Shown here: in pieces, positions 16,499 to 25,764 of the stretch
How positions within the stretch are numbered: position 1 is the first letter of the stretch
How the letters are laid out: each line of letters starts with the position of its first letter
Source of the DNA: UBA11222 sp030652895
Lineage (GTDB): Bacteria; Pseudomonadota; Alphaproteobacteria; UBA11222
DNA: 46,584 nucleotides
Direction of reading: 5' to 3'
Assembly (NCBI GenBank): GCA_038318895.1
Contig: JBBQCS010000015.1
Span: 1 to 46,584, forward strand
Position numbers and translations under genes: made by a program
The notes under the pieces: model-generated
The model's database searches: none
What the model was told of the DNA's origin: nothing
What the model saw: only the letters and a program-made list of their open reading frames with translations

Positions 16499-19314
16499 AC
16501 AGTAATGGCGTCCGCACAGCGCTGACATATGTCTGTGTGCCCGTTCACCGTGCCCACTTCCGGCAGGATCATCCAGCACCGCTGACATTTGCCGCCGTGC
16601 GCCTGACCATTGACCACACCCGCGCCATCCACCTCAACCAGTTTGAATGCGCCAGCCGGGACAGGCCCATCTATCAGCGTCGCGCCAGAGGTAATGGCGA
16701 TTTCGTTTATATCCAGCCCGCGCATGGCGTCGAGTATGGATTTGTCGGCGACAAAGATTTGCGGCGCGGCTTCCAGGCTTGACCCAATACGCTTTTCGCG
16801 CCGCTCCAGCTCCAGGGCGCCGGTAACAACATTGCGAAGCGCGCGTACTCTGGCCCATTTTTCCGCAAGCGCCTTGTCGCGCCAATCATCCGGGATTTGC
16901 GGGAACTGGCGTAGATGCACACTGTCGGTGTCACTGGGAAACCGGCTTATCCAGGCTTCTTCCATGGTGAAGCACAGGATCGGGGCCAGCCATGCGGTCA
17001 GGCATGAAAACGCCTGATCAATCACCGTCAGACAGGCGCGGCGGCGCAAACTGTCTGGCGCGTCGCAATACAGCGAGTCCTTGCGGATATCGAAATACAG
17101 CGCCGACAAATCATTGCTGCAAAAATTAAACAGCGCCGTATACAGCCGCGCGAAGTCGTAATCCAGATAGGCCTGACGCACCAGCGCATCCAGCTCATGC
17201 AGCCGGTGCAGCACCCAGCGATCCAGTTCCGGCATTTGCGCCACTGGAACGACGGCGGCTACATCAAAGGCGGTCAATGTGCCCAGCATGAAGCGCAGCG
17301 TATTGCGCAGCTTGCGATAGGCGTCGGTATTGGTTTTCAGGACTTCCTGCCCAAAACGGATTTCGTTGGCGTAATCCGAACTAGCGGCCCACAGGCGCAA
17401 AATTTCCGCGCCGCTTTGTTCACTGATCTTGATCGGCGAAATATCATTGCCCAGTGATTTGGACATTTTGCGGCCATCCTCGGCCATCAAAAAGCCATGC
17501 GTCAGCACTGCCTTGTAGGGGGCAACCCCACGTGTGCCGCAGCTTTCCAGCAACGAGGAATGAAACCAGCCGCGATGCTGATCCGTGCCTTCCAGATACA
17601 GATCAGCAGGGGACTGCAATTCCGGGCGGTTCTCCAGCACAAAGGCGTGCGTCGAGCCGCTGTCAAACCACACGTCCAGAATATCACGCACCATCTCATA
17701 TTCATCGGCGTTATATTCCGGGGCCAGGAAAGTTTCAGCGGACTGCGTAAACCACACGTCGCAGCCTTCCTTTTCCACGGCGGCGACAATGCGCGCGTTG
17801 ACCGCATCATCCTGCAGCAGCGCCCCGGTTTGCTTGTGCACGAAACAGGTCAGCGGCACACCCCAGGCGCGCTGGCGCGACACCACCCAGTCGGGACGCG
17901 TTTCGATCATGGAGCGAATGCGTGCACGTCCGGATTCGGGTATCCACTGCACCTTATCAATGGCGGCAAGCGCATTTTTGCGCAGATCGTTGGTGGTCAT
18001 CGAAATGAACCATTGCGGCGTATTGCGCAGGATCAGCGGCGCTTTGGAGCGCCAGGAATGCGGGTATTGATGGCTGAGTTTTCCATTGGCCAGCAAACGC
18101 CCGGCATCACGCAACGCCTGCATCACAGCTGCGTCCGCATCTCCCTGCTTGCCGTCGGGTTTCAGCACCCGTTTGCCCGCAAACAGCGGCACGTTGGGCA
18201 GATAGACCCCGGCGGCGTCCAGCATGAACGGCGCATCAAGACCGTGTTTCGTGCCCAGTTCAAAATCGTCCGTACCGTGACTGGGCGCAATATGCACAAA
18301 GCCGGTGCCCGTATCATCGGTAACGAAATCGGCGGGGTATAGCCGGACATCAACTTCGAAGCCCTGTCCACGCAGCGGGTGCGCGCAGATGATCTGCGCC
18401 AATGCGTCAGCGGGCACATCGCCCAGGCGTTCCCAGGTTTCGATTTTCGCGTCGATCCTGACCTGTTCGGCCAGCGCGTCGGCCAGCACCAGATTCTCGC
18501 CACCTGCGATCTGATACAGGCCATAAGAAATACGCGACGAAAACGCGATGGCGCGGTTGGCGGGGATGGTCCATGGCGTGGTCGTCCAGATCACCACGCT
18601 GGCGCCGCGCAATGCCGCAACCTCCGATGTGACTACAGGAAATTTCACCCAGATCGTATTCGACACATGATCATGATATTCGACCTCGGCCTCGGCCAGC
18701 GCAGTTTTTTCCACCACCGACCACAGCACGGGTTTTGATCCGCGATACAAACCACCATTCATCACGAATTTAATGAATTCGCGCACGATCTGAGCCTCGG
18801 CGTCATAGGCCATGGTGCTATAGGGATGCTCCCAGTCGCCGAGCACCCCCAGGCGCTTGAATTCCTCGCGCTGCACATTGATCCAGTTGGCGGCGAACTC
18901 GCGGCATTCCTTACGGAATTCCACCAGCGGCACTTCGTCCTTGTTCTTGCCGGCCTTGCGGTACTTTTCTTCAATCATCCATTCGATCGGCAGGCCATGA
19001 CAATCCCAACCCGGCACGTAAAATGCGTCAAAGCCCATCATCTGGCGCGAGCGGTTAATGATGTCCTTGAGAATTTTATTCAGTGCATGCCCCATATGCA
19101 GATGGCCGTTCGCATAGGGGGGACCGTCATGCAGAATGAATTTCTCACGGGTTTTGGCATCCGCACGCAAGCGCCCGTGCAGATCAACGGTCGTCCAACG
19201 GGCAAGCCATTCCGGTTCACGCTGGGGCAGACCCGCGCGCATGGGAAAATCGGTTTGCGGCAGAAAGATCGTATCTTTATAGCCCGGGCGGTTTTGATCT
19301 TTGGTGTCGGACAT
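16495..19314 (-). CDS. ileS: isoleucyl-tRNA synthetase
   Basis: This 939-residue class Ia synthetase charges tRNA-Ile and edits Val. The HIGH motif is HMGH at residues 73-76 (YANGHLHMGHALNK); KMSKS is present near residue 615 (DGRKMSKSLGND); the editing (CP1) domain contains WTTTPWTIPANRAIAF. A C-terminal zinc-binding motif CQRC...CQRC lies in the last 30 residues. Length and motifs match the bacterial type, and no sequence sign of mupirocin-resistant type was looked for in detail. About 155 bp separate it from the ankyrin gene upstream on the same strand, likely holding the promoter of the long ileS-lspA-DUF3035-M16-M16-pgi-mutL run. Confidence 0.97.
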   Translation of the reverse strand: MSDTKDQNRPGYKDTIFLPQTDFPMRAGLPQREPEWLARWTTVDLHGRLRADAKTREKFILHDGPPYANGHLHMGHALNKILKDIINRSRQMMGFDAFYVPGWDCHGLPIEWMIEEKYRKAGKNKDEVPLVEFRKECREFAANWINVQREEFKRLGVLGDWEHPYSTMAYDAEAQIVREFIKFVMNGGLYRGSKPVLWSVVEKTALAEAEVEYHDHVSNTIWVKFPVVTSEVAALRGASVVIWTTTPWTIPANRAIAFSSRISYGLYQIAGGENLVLADALAEQVRIDAKIETWERLGDVPADALAQIICAHPLRGQGFEVDVRLYPADFVTDDTGTGFVHIAPSHGTDDFELGTKHGLDAPFMLDAAGVYLPNVPLFAGKRVLKPDGKQGDADAAVMQALRDAGRLLANGKLSHQYPHSWRSKAPLILRNTPQWFISMTTNDLRKNALAAIDKVQWIPESGRARIRSMIETRPDWVVSRQRAWGVPLTCFVHKQTGALLQDDAVNARIVAAVEKEGCDVWFTQSAETFLAPEYNADEYEMVRDILDVWFDSGSTHAFVLENRPELQSPADLYLEGTDQHRGWFHSSLLESCGTRGVAPYKAVLTHGFLMAEDGRKMSKSLGNDISPIKISEQSGAEILRLWAASSDYANEIRFGQEVLKTNTDAYRKLRNTLRFMLGTLTAFDVAAVVPVAQMPELDRWVLHRLHELDALVRQAYLDYDFARLYTALFNFCSNDLSALYFDIRKDSLYCDAPDSLRRRACLTVIDQAFSCLTAWLAPILCFTMEEAWISRFPSDTDSVHLRQFPQIPDDWRDKALAEKWARVRALRNVVTGALELERREKRIGSSLEAAPQIFVADKSILDAMRGLDINEIAITSGATLIDGPVPAGAFKLVEVDGAGVVNGQAHGGKCQRCWMILPEVGTVNGHTDICQRCADAITV

Positions 19315-19468
19315 ATTGTATTGTTTTATTCCTGAAGAGCGGTCTTGCGAACGCTGATTTCGACCCGGAGTTAGCCGGATTGCTCAATTTTTCACATGCC
19401 GGAGCCGACAATTCGTGCCGATAAAGCATGGATATCGCCCTGAAAGCAACAGCCCGGTACATAGAAGG

Positions 19469-20116
19469 CTACTTGCCGCCGGCTGCTTCGATTATCTGCG
19501 CAATCCTGCTTCGGCGCGCGTCCCGGGCATGCCACAGGGCGGTATGCCCGGCATAATCTGTCGCGTTCAGGTCGACGCCGGAGCCAAGCAACGATTGTAC
19601 GGCATCCACCGCCCCCACCCGGGCGGCCTTTATCAGGGCCGTTTCGCCCTGCCGGTCCTGATGGTTGGGGTCGGCTTTGTGCTCCAGCAGCATATGGACC
19701 ATGCTGCCCTCGCCGGCCTGGGCTGCGGCAATCAGCGCAGTCTTTCCCGAGGATTTTTCGAACAAGTCGGGATTGGCGCCCTTTTCCAGCAGGAATCGCA
19801 ATACCGCAATATTTCCGGACTGGGCCGCTAAAAGGACCGCTGGCGCACCACGCCCGGTACGGCTGTTAACGCTGTCGCCCCGCAGAAAAGCACCACGCGC
19901 CTCGGCCAAACCGCCAGATTGCGCGGCATCAGTGATTTTCATCCCCTGCCAACCCGGGGAAGATCCATCCTCGGAGCGGGGAATAGCGTCGCCATAGCTG
20001 CGCTTCGCAGTGCCTTCGTCCCGGTGCCTCGAAACCTGCGCAACGCTTTCACGGTATCCAACAGCTATCAGCAGGGCCGTCAGCAGCATAACCCTGATTA
20101 TGGCCATCTTTTTCAT
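19469..20116 (-). CDS. exported ankyrin-repeat protein
   Basis: This 215-residue protein has an N-terminal signal peptide (MKKMAIIRVMLLTALLIAVG, cleavage after SVAQ) and then ankyrin repeats: GGLAEARGAFLRGDSVN, SGNIAVLRFLLEKGANPDLF, AGEGSMVHMLLEHKADPNHQ, VGAVDAVQSLLGSGVDLNAT and a terminal YAGHTALWHARDARRSRIAQ, so about four to five repeats. It probably acts by binding a partner protein in the periplasm. The ATG at 20116 has an AGAGG eight bases before it; another in-frame ATG seven codons upstream lacks this. It is divergent from a SCO-family gene 42 bp away. Confidence 0.85.
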   Translation of the reverse strand: MKKMAIIRVMLLTALLIAVGYRESVAQVSRHRDEGTAKRSYGDAIPRSEDGSSPGWQGMKITDAAQSGGLAEARGAFLRGDSVNSRTGRGAPAVLLAAQSGNIAVLRFLLEKGANPDLFEKSSGKTALIAAAQAGEGSMVHMLLEHKADPNHQDRQGETALIKAARVGAVDAVQSLLGSGVDLNATDYAGHTALWHARDARRSRIAQIIEAAGGK

Positions 20117-20158
20117 ATTATCGGCCTCTTCTTGCATATTTTTACTGCATCAGTATAT

Positions 20159-20803
20159 ATGCGGCGCATGTCTGCATCCACTATTCGCATATCAGTTTTT
20201 GTCATAATTGGCCTCGCGTTGCTAGCGGCTGCGGGCCTTTGGTGGCGGCAGGGCGCTCCGGCCGTTTTCGAGACCGCCAACACACCGGTGCGCCAGAGCG
20301 GTGCGGCGGCCATCGGCGGTCCGTTTTCACTTACCGATCATCGTGGCAATAAGGTTACCGAGGCCGCTCTGACAGACCATTTAACCCTGGTTTATTTCGG
20401 CTACGCGTCCTGTCCTGATGTGTGCCCCACCGAATTACAGGATATTGGCGCAGCACTGGATTTGCTTGCGGCCAGCAATCCCGCGAAAATCGAGGATGTG
20501 CAGGCGTTGTTCATAACCGTTGATCCGGCCCGCGATACGGTCGCGGCCCTTGCCGATTATATGACGAACTTTCACCCAAAAATTTCCGGTCTGACCGGCA
20601 GTGCGGAAGAGGTTGCGGCCGCAGCCAAAGCCTACCGGGTTTATTTCAGCAAATTTGATGAGGCGGAGGAGTCAGATTCCTACCTGATGGATCATTCCAA
20701 TATCATTTATCTGATGGGACGCGATGGGGAGTTTGTTGCGCATTTCGGATATGGCGCGTCGGCCGAACAGATCGCCGCCAAGCTGCGCGAGTTTCAGAGA
20801 TAA
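20159..20803 (+). CDS. SCO1/SenC family copper-binding protein
   Basis: The 214-residue protein has an N-terminal membrane anchor (IRISVFVIIGLALLAAAGLWW) and a thioredoxin-like domain with the copper-binding CxxxC in SCPDVCPTEL and the distal His in LMDHSNIIYL. SCO proteins deliver copper to the CuA site of cytochrome c oxidase and/or reduce its cysteines, so it acts in the periplasm in respiratory-chain assembly. The frame is open far upstream, overlapping the ankyrin gene, but the membrane anchor begins at MRRMSASTIRI; the ATG at 20159 or the one at 20168 is the probable start. No clear ribosome-binding site is seen before either, so the choice is uncertain. Confidence 0.92.
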   Translation: MRRMSASTIRISVFVIIGLALLAAAGLWWRQGAPAVFETANTPVRQSGAAAIGGPFSLTDHRGNKVTEAALTDHLTLVYFGYASCPDVCPTELQDIGAALDLLAASNPAKIEDVQALFITVDPARDTVAALADYMTNFHPKISGLTGSAEEVAAAAKAYRVYFSKFDEAEESDSYLMDHSNIIYLMGRDGEFVAHFGYGASAEQIAAKLREFQR

Positions 20804-20809
20804 GCCTGT

Positions 20810-21145
20810 TTACGCCAGAATATCGAGAAGCTTGCCGTTTAATTCGTCTTCTGTTTGTAGCAGCTTAACCGCAGCCTTGAAGTCATATTTGCTTGCAATG
20901 ATGTCGACAAGCTCGCTGGCCACATTGACCTCCGACTGTTGCACATTTTCGGTCTGGCGCGCATCGGGACGGGGTTTGTCGGTTTTGGTCACGCGCACGA
21001 CCGGGCCAACCACGGTGGATATCTGCTCCGCCTGCAGCGGCGCATAGCCGCGGCTGTTGGCATTGGCGATATTCTCGGCGCTGGCTGCAAAGCGAACCCC
21101 CGCAGCGCGGATGCCGGAAACAGCGATGTTGGAAATATTGGTCAT
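20810..21145 (-). CDS. short flagellar basal-body rod-like protein, orphan
   Basis: The 111-residue product begins MTNISNIAVSGIRAAGVRFA and contains SAENIANANSRGY, the N-terminal signature of flagellar rod/hook proteins (FlgB/FlgC/FlgE type), and a C-terminal VASELVDIIASKYDFKAAVKL like the rod C-terminal heptad. There is no central domain. No other flagellar gene is visible in the window. An in-frame GTG at 21193 overlaps the preceding gene's stop (GTGA) and would add 16 residues; I prefer the ATG at 21145 because the family consensus starts there, although neither has a good ribosome-binding site. Function outside a flagellum is unknown. Confidence 0.72.
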   Translation of the reverse strand: MTNISNIAVSGIRAAGVRFAASAENIANANSRGYAPLQAEQISTVVGPVVRVTKTDKPRPDARQTENVQQSEVNVASELVDIIASKYDFKAAVKLLQTEDELNGKLLDILA

Positions 21146-21189
21146 AGAGGAGAAATGGGTATCCGCATCCGATGAGACAAGTTCATCCG

Positions 21190-21906
21190 TCACATGTTGG
21201 TGGATATGGCTATAGCCCGGCGATACACGGAAACCAGGTAAAAGCTCAAAAACATGGTTAAGAAAAGCTCCTGCAACTCACTTGCCCGGATGTCGAAGGG
21301 AAAAGGCGGGGCCTCGCCCATAGAAAAAAACAGATATTCAGGCAGGCGGACAACGCCAACCAGAAATCCTGCCATCATGCAGGCGCGCGGCGGCAACACC
21401 CAGTAACGCCAATTTTCCGGCCCGCCGGCTCGCACCATCCCGGCCGCAATCAGCAGCGGGGTAAAAAACCCGCCTGTCACCGCCCACACCCACAGGGCGA
21501 TTCGCGGTTTCTGATCCAGCCAACTGCTCATATTGTGCAGGTTGGTTTCATTCTGATCGTTCAGTGAACCAATGGTTTCGGGGGTTTCCCAGTTGAAAAA
21601 ATGCTGTCCCCAGCTAATTTCCTCTCCCGCGAAATAAAATGCGCCCAGCCCATGCAGCACAAACCAGATGATGATCCAGGATTGCGGAAAAACGCGGCGA
21701 TAGCGTATTAACATGATCCCGCAAAAAATTGCAGGCAACAGCAGCAACGGGGTTAAGTTTTCGATAATTCCACGTTCGCCTTCCACCCATTGCAGATAGA
21801 AATCCAGATCAACATAGCGCGTGAGATAAAATACCGGCAGTACAGCAGGCGCGGCAATCAGCCATAGCCAGCGCGGCAGAAAATTCCGTTCCGTATCTGA
21901 TTGCAT
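21190..21906 (-). CDS. integral membrane protein of unknown function
   Basis: This 238-residue protein has about six hydrophobic segments, for instance WLWLIAAPAVLPVFYL, LTPLLLLPAIFCGIMLI and SWIIIWFVLHGLGAFYF. A conserved-looking polar stretch, AGEEISWGQHFFNWETPE followed by NDQNETNLHNM, lies between segments; it recurs in a set of uncharacterised bacterial membrane proteins, though I cannot name a function. Acidic and His residues in this loop could form a metal or catalytic site. It ends where the orphan flagellar-rod-like frame begins (GTGA overlap) and is divergent from an exported hypothetical gene, with 135 bp between. Confidence 0.7.
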   Translation of the reverse strand: MQSDTERNFLPRWLWLIAAPAVLPVFYLTRYVDLDFYLQWVEGERGIIENLTPLLLLPAIFCGIMLIRYRRVFPQSWIIIWFVLHGLGAFYFAGEEISWGQHFFNWETPETIGSLNDQNETNLHNMSSWLDQKPRIALWVWAVTGGFFTPLLIAAGMVRAGGPENWRYWVLPPRACMMAGFLVGVVRLPEYLFFSMGEAPPFPFDIRASELQELFLTMFLSFYLVSVYRRAIAISTNM

Positions 21907-22041
21907 ATCCCCCCCTTATGAACTGCTCTCGTCGGCCGCCAGCCAGAGATAACCATTCATTTATCCCTTTCACATTAAACTTGATAGCGCCGTAACCGTT
22001 TCAACCTTCAACTGCGCGTCACGCGAACTGGAATCACTGAT

Positions 22042-22491
22042 ATGGACGCAAACGCCGGCATAAAGCAATGGATTGCAATATGCATGACGGTCTGCTGGAT
22101 CGTTGTGATCCAGCCGTCAATATCGCATGCGGAGCCAGCGCAGCATGGAGAGGGAGGCAAGGTGGAAGGGCGCCCCGCAGCACCGGCGTTTATGACGATG
22201 CCGCCACTGCATATTCCTGTTGTAAAAAACAATAGAATAGCCGGGCACCTGATGGTGGATATGGTGCTTGACGTCGCCACCGACGAAGCAGTTCTCGACG
22301 TGGCTGAAAACCGCATACTCTTGTCAACGGGCTATACAGCTGCACTTGGCAAATGGGCCAGAACCTTCCAGGATGCGCGGGCGCCCGCGAATGTGATCGC
22401 CATAAAAGGGCAGTTGCAGAATGTGACTAATGAAGTCCTAGGCCGCACAGACGCTATTGTGCTTCTGCAAAGCGCAATGTTGCGCAGGTAA
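22042..22491 (+). CDS. exported hypothetical protein (149 aa)
   Basis: I do not recognise this protein. It has an N-terminal hydrophobic signal (WIAICMTVCWIVVIQPSISHA) with a likely cleavage after SHA, a short acidic/Gly-rich linker, and a compact alpha/beta domain: MPPLHIPVVKNNRIAGHLMV, DMVLDVATDEAVLDVAENR, then LGKWARTFQDARAPANVIAI. The pattern of a strand ending in a conserved VPVVKN-type motif, followed by a helix leading into a C-terminal helix (VTNEVLGRTDAIVLLQSAML), is reminiscent of FliL-like periplasmic domains, but this is a weak impression. It converges on chvG with 6 bp between stops. Confidence 0.6.
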   Translation: MDANAGIKQWIAICMTVCWIVVIQPSISHAEPAQHGEGGKVEGRPAAPAFMTMPPLHIPVVKNNRIAGHLMVDMVLDVATDEAVLDVAENRILLSTGYTAALGKWARTFQDARAPANVIAIKGQLQNVTNEVLGRTDAIVLLQSAMLRR

Positions 22492-22497
22492 TACAAA

Positions 22498-24132
22498 CTA
22501 CAGGGCCCGAAAGCCGACAGAAAAACGCGCGCCAAGAATTTTTCCCTCGGCGTCGCGCCGGTTTTCCGCACTTAGACTGCCGCCATAGGCCTCGGTGATT
22601 TGCCGCGAAATACTAAGCCCCAGACCTGAATGACGGCCAAATGCTTCACCATGCGGGCGCTCTGTATAAAACCGCTCAAATACGGTTTCCAGATTCTCCG
22701 GCGGAATGCCCGGCCCCTCGTCGTCGATAGTGACAATCACGTCCCTTCCGCTGCGTACCAGTTTTACTGTAATCGCACTGCCCTGGGGGCTGAATGACGC
22801 GGCATTTTCAAGCAGGTTGCGCATCACCTGACCGATACGGCCTTCTCCACCCAGTACGACAAAGCGGTCACCAGACGCTATTTCGAGACGTATTTGCGGC
22901 ATGTCGTCACGGGTTTCCGAAAAGATCTCGATCAGCGCGCCAAGCAGGCTCGCCAATTCCACGGGCTCTACGGGCGCGCGCGAAAGCTGTGCGTCCAGGC
23001 GCGAGGCCTGGGAAATATCCGTGATAAGACGGTCAAGCCTTCGTACATCGTCCTGCAGAATGCCCAACAATTTGTCGCGCGTTTCCTGATCCCTTGCGCG
23101 CGGCATGCTTTCCACAGCGCTGCTGATCGAACTAAGCGGATTTTTTATTTCATGCGCGACATCCGCGGCGAAATGTTCATTGGCGTCTATACGGTCATAT
23201 AGCGCTGCCGTCATATCAATAAGCGCTGCCGACAGGTCGCCAATTTCGTCATTGCGCCTGCTAAAGTCGGGAATGGTGGAACGTCCTCCCTTGCGGTTGC
23301 GCACATTCTCGGCGGCGTCGGCAAGTCGGCGGATTGGCCGCACAATTGTGCCCGCCATCACCACCGCCATCACCACTGCGATCACCAGCGCCACCAGGAA
23401 CACTTCCAGAATGGAGCGCCGTTCCGCGCGCACAATTTCGTTAATGTCACCGGCTTCGGTTGTCAGCATCAGACTGCCAAGCACCCTTTTGAAGCGCTGT
23501 ACTGGAACAGCAACGCTCAGGATCGGCTCGCGCATGCTGTTTTCGCGCACTGTATTGGCGGGCTGCCCCTGCAAAGCCAGAATTACTTCGACAAATTCGG
23601 TGCCGCGTAAATCTTCCGATTCCCGATATAGTGGGCGCTGCCCGGCGGTAAGACGATTGCTCAGGCTCGTATAAAATTTCTCGATGCGGTCGGCAATGCG
23701 TTGGCTCAGGCGCGGCGCCTCAAGCGCATAACTGCGTACCGGCTCGGGCAATATTCTCTCACGGCTGTCAACGATCAGCATGCCGTCCTTCCGAAAAATA
23801 CGGGCGCGTGTCTGGGTCGGCAAAACCAGGCGATTGAGAATCTGCGCCGCTAACGCAGGATTTATGCGGTCAACATCAAGACTACGCGCAGATGTAAATG
23901 CAATGGCGCTGGCGATAATTTCCGCCTGTGTGGTCAAAGATTCGATACGGGTTTCGATCAGGCCGGTGCGAAACTGATTGAGATAGAGCGCGCCCCCAGC
24001 AAAAAGCCCCAGACCAACGACATTGACGATAAGAATCTGCCGGGTCAGCGACGAAAATGGCCGTCGTTTTCGCCGTCTGACCGCAGGCGCAGGCGCAGGC
24101 GTACGCCGGCGCAGACCACGCTTCAGACGCAC
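22498..24132 (-). CDS. chvG: ChvG/ExoS-type sensor histidine kinase
   Basis: The 544-residue protein has two transmembrane segments (LIVNVVGLGLFAGGALYLNQ and LVALVIAVVMAVVMAGTIVR) flanking a periplasmic sensor domain, a HAMP linker, the phosphoacceptor H-box DVAHEIKNPLSSISSAVES, N-box RNLLENAASFSP and G boxes DDEGPGIP and SGLGLSISRQI. The basic N-terminus (RRRTPAPAPAVRRRKRR) is unusual. ChvG senses acid pH in Agrobacterium and relatives and phosphorylates ChvI. It lies immediately behind chvI. The start is a GTG; the preceding ribosome-binding site is weak. The hprK and PTS genes that often follow chvG in rhizobia are not here. Confidence 0.92.
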   Translation of the reverse strand: MRLKRGLRRRTPAPAPAVRRRKRRPFSSLTRQILIVNVVGLGLFAGGALYLNQFRTGLIETRIESLTTQAEIIASAIAFTSARSLDVDRINPALAAQILNRLVLPTQTRARIFRKDGMLIVDSRERILPEPVRSYALEAPRLSQRIADRIEKFYTSLSNRLTAGQRPLYRESEDLRGTEFVEVILALQGQPANTVRENSMREPILSVAVPVQRFKRVLGSLMLTTEAGDINEIVRAERRSILEVFLVALVIAVVMAVVMAGTIVRPIRRLADAAENVRNRKGGRSTIPDFSRRNDEIGDLSAALIDMTAALYDRIDANEHFAADVAHEIKNPLSSISSAVESMPRARDQETRDKLLGILQDDVRRLDRLITDISQASRLDAQLSRAPVEPVELASLLGALIEIFSETRDDMPQIRLEIASGDRFVVLGGEGRIGQVMRNLLENAASFSPQGSAITVKLVRSGRDVIVTIDDEGPGIPPENLETVFERFYTERPHGEAFGRHSGLGLSISRQITEAYGGSLSAENRRDAEGKILGARFSVGFRAL

Positions 24133-24161
24133 ATATGGCTTTCTAATAATGGAAGTAATTT

Positions 24162-24875
24162 TCAGCTGCGGCTTCCCGCTTCATTATACCGATAGCCAAC
24201 CCCATACAGAGTTTCAATGGCCGAGAAGGAGTCATCCACTACCTTGAATTTTTTGCGCAGCCGCTTGATATGGCTGTCGATGGTGCGGTCATCCACATAG
24301 ACTTGATCGTCATAGGCCACATCCATCAACTGATCGCGGCTTTTGACATGGCCGGGGCGCTGCGCCAGCGCCTGTAAAAGCAGAAACTCCGTTACGGTAA
24401 GCGTTACGTCCTCCCCGTCCCAGGTGCAGGCATGGCGCTGTGGATCAAGCACCAGCTTGCCGCGAACCATGGGTTTGACGTCTTCCGCACCGGCTTCACC
24501 GTACCCGGCGCCGGCGTCGGTACGCCTTAATACGGCGCGGATACGTTCAATCAGCAGCCGCTGTGAAAATGGTTTGCGGATATAGTCGTCGGCGCCCATT
24601 TTCAGGCCCAGGACCTCGTCCACTTCATCATCCTTGGACGTCAGAAAGATAACCGGAAAGCTGCCTTTTATGCGCAACCGGCGCAGCAGTTCCATACCGT
24701 CCATGCGGGGCATCTTGATATCCAGAACGGCCATATCGGGCGGATTGGCGTCCAGCGCTGACAAGGCCGTCGCGCCATCGGTATAGGTGCGGACATGAAA
24801 ACCTTCGGCTTCCAGGGCAATGGTCACCGACGTAAGAATGTTCTGATCATCGTCTACTAGCGCTATCATAGGCAT
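24162..24875 (-). CDS. chvI: ChvI-type OmpR-family response regulator
   Basis: This 237-residue regulator has a receiver domain (start MPMIALVDDDQNILTS, phosphoacceptor Asp in MAVLDIKMPRMDG near residue 54, LTSKDDEVDEVLGLKMGADD, conserved Lys in YIRKPFSQ) and an OmpR winged-helix domain (VTLTVTEFLLLQALAQRPGH, DRTIDSHIKRLRKKFK). The upstream TTG-initiated extension is not used because the receiver starts at 24875. ChvI regulates envelope, symbiosis and metabolic genes, including pckA in Agrobacterium. It precedes chvG in the same operon and is divergent from the HugZ-like gene. Confidence 0.93.
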   Translation of the reverse strand: MPMIALVDDDQNILTSVTIALEAEGFHVRTYTDGATALSALDANPPDMAVLDIKMPRMDGMELLRRLRIKGSFPVIFLTSKDDEVDEVLGLKMGADDYIRKPFSQRLLIERIRAVLRRTDAGAGYGEAGAEDVKPMVRGKLVLDPQRHACTWDGEDVTLTVTEFLLLQALAQRPGHVKSRDQLMDVAYDDQVYVDDRTIDSHIKRLRKKFKVVDDSFSAIETLYGVGYRYNEAGSRS

Positions 24876-24904
24876 GAATAGATTCCCGTCTGTTGAAACC
24901 TGGA

Positions 24905-24930
24905 GCGGCAATCAGGCAAAGGTTTGCCGC
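24905..24930. promoter_or_regulatory. inverted repeat in the chvI-hugZ intergenic region
   Basis: GCGGCAA (24905-24911) and TTGCCGC (24924-24930) are perfect inverted arms around 12 bases, and inside them GGCAAA-GG-TTTGCC forms a second overlapping inverted repeat. The site lies 30 bp upstream of the chvI start, between the divergent genes, where an operator would be expected. It could equally be an RNA hairpin in the chvI leader. Confidence 0.35.
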
Positions 24931-24991
24931 AACTAAGCCGGAATTGTGGCGAAATATAGCTGATTTCACGCATTTCGTTTATATCTAATCC

Positions 24992-25744
24992 ATGCCCGTA
25001 GAAACACCATCAGATAATAGCCAACGCGCCGCCAACGCCCGTGCGCTGGTGCGTGGCGCACGCACGGCGGCGCTCAGCACACTTCTGGCCAACGATGGTG
25101 CGCCTTATGGCAGCATGGTACTGAGCGCCACATGTCCGGATGCGTCCCCCGTTTTGCTGCTATCGAAGCTGGCGGTGCACACACAAAACCTGCTTCACGA
25201 CCCCCGCGCCACACTCTTGTATGATGCGGCAAGTTCTCTGAATGACCCATTGACGGGTGCCCGGCTTAGCCTTGTCGGATGCATCCGGCCAATACCGGCC
25301 GAGGCCACGACCGCGTGCCGGACACGATTCCTGGCCAGACACCCCTCTGCCGCCGCATATGTCGATTTTGCGGATTTCAGTTTTTACCGTCTGGCGCCGG
25401 ATCGCGCCCATTTAGTGGCGGGATTTGGCCAAATTAACTGGATCGAAGGGGCCGATATGCTGTTATCGCAGGAGCAATGGGCGGCGCTGGCGGAGGCCGA
25501 ATCGGACATTCTTGCCCATATGAACTGCGATCATGCAGACAGCGTTGCCCTGTATGCGCACAAGCTGCTCGGGCAAGCCGCCGGACCCTGGCAGATGGTT
25601 GGATGTGACCCGGAAGGCTGCGACCTGGAATTGGCCGGCACGCTGGTGCGCCTGCCATTTACGGCGGTGATCTCTACGCCAGGGCAGGTGCGCCAGGAAC
25701 TGGTCCGGTTCAGCCAATTAGCGCGGACAGATAACCCTTTATAA
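24992..25744 (+). CDS. HugZ-like FMN-binding split-barrel protein with DUF2470 domain
   Basis: This 250-residue protein has the pyridoxamine-phosphate-oxidase-like split barrel (AALSTLLANDGAPYGSMVL, SPVLLLSKLAVHTQNLLHDP, ATLLYDA) and a C-terminal DUF2470 region with the MNCDHADSVALYAHKLLG motif. HugZ-type members bind and break down heme; other members bind FMN or are of unknown activity. Which applies here cannot be seen. It is divergent from chvI (117 bp between the starts) and is followed by the long leader of pckA. Confidence 0.87.
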   Translation: MPVETPSDNSQRAANARALVRGARTAALSTLLANDGAPYGSMVLSATCPDASPVLLLSKLAVHTQNLLHDPRATLLYDAASSLNDPLTGARLSLVGCIRPIPAEATTACRTRFLARHPSAAAYVDFADFSFYRLAPDRAHLVAGFGQINWIEGADMLLSQEQWAALAEAESDILAHMNCDHADSVALYAHKLLGQAAGPWQMVGCDPEGCDLELAGTLVRLPFTAVISTPGQVRQELVRFSQLARTDNPL

Positions 25745-25764
25745 TTAAAAGCTTACGGTAAATA

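Noticed and set aside
17497..18342. A 281-codon plus-strand frame antisense to ileS
   Set aside because: IleS is certain here by HMGH and KMSKS motifs; the antisense product has no domain features.
24060..24130. Repeated GCAGGC units near the start of chvG
   Set aside because: It encodes a PAPAPA stretch in the N-terminus; the repeat is short and needs no other explanation.
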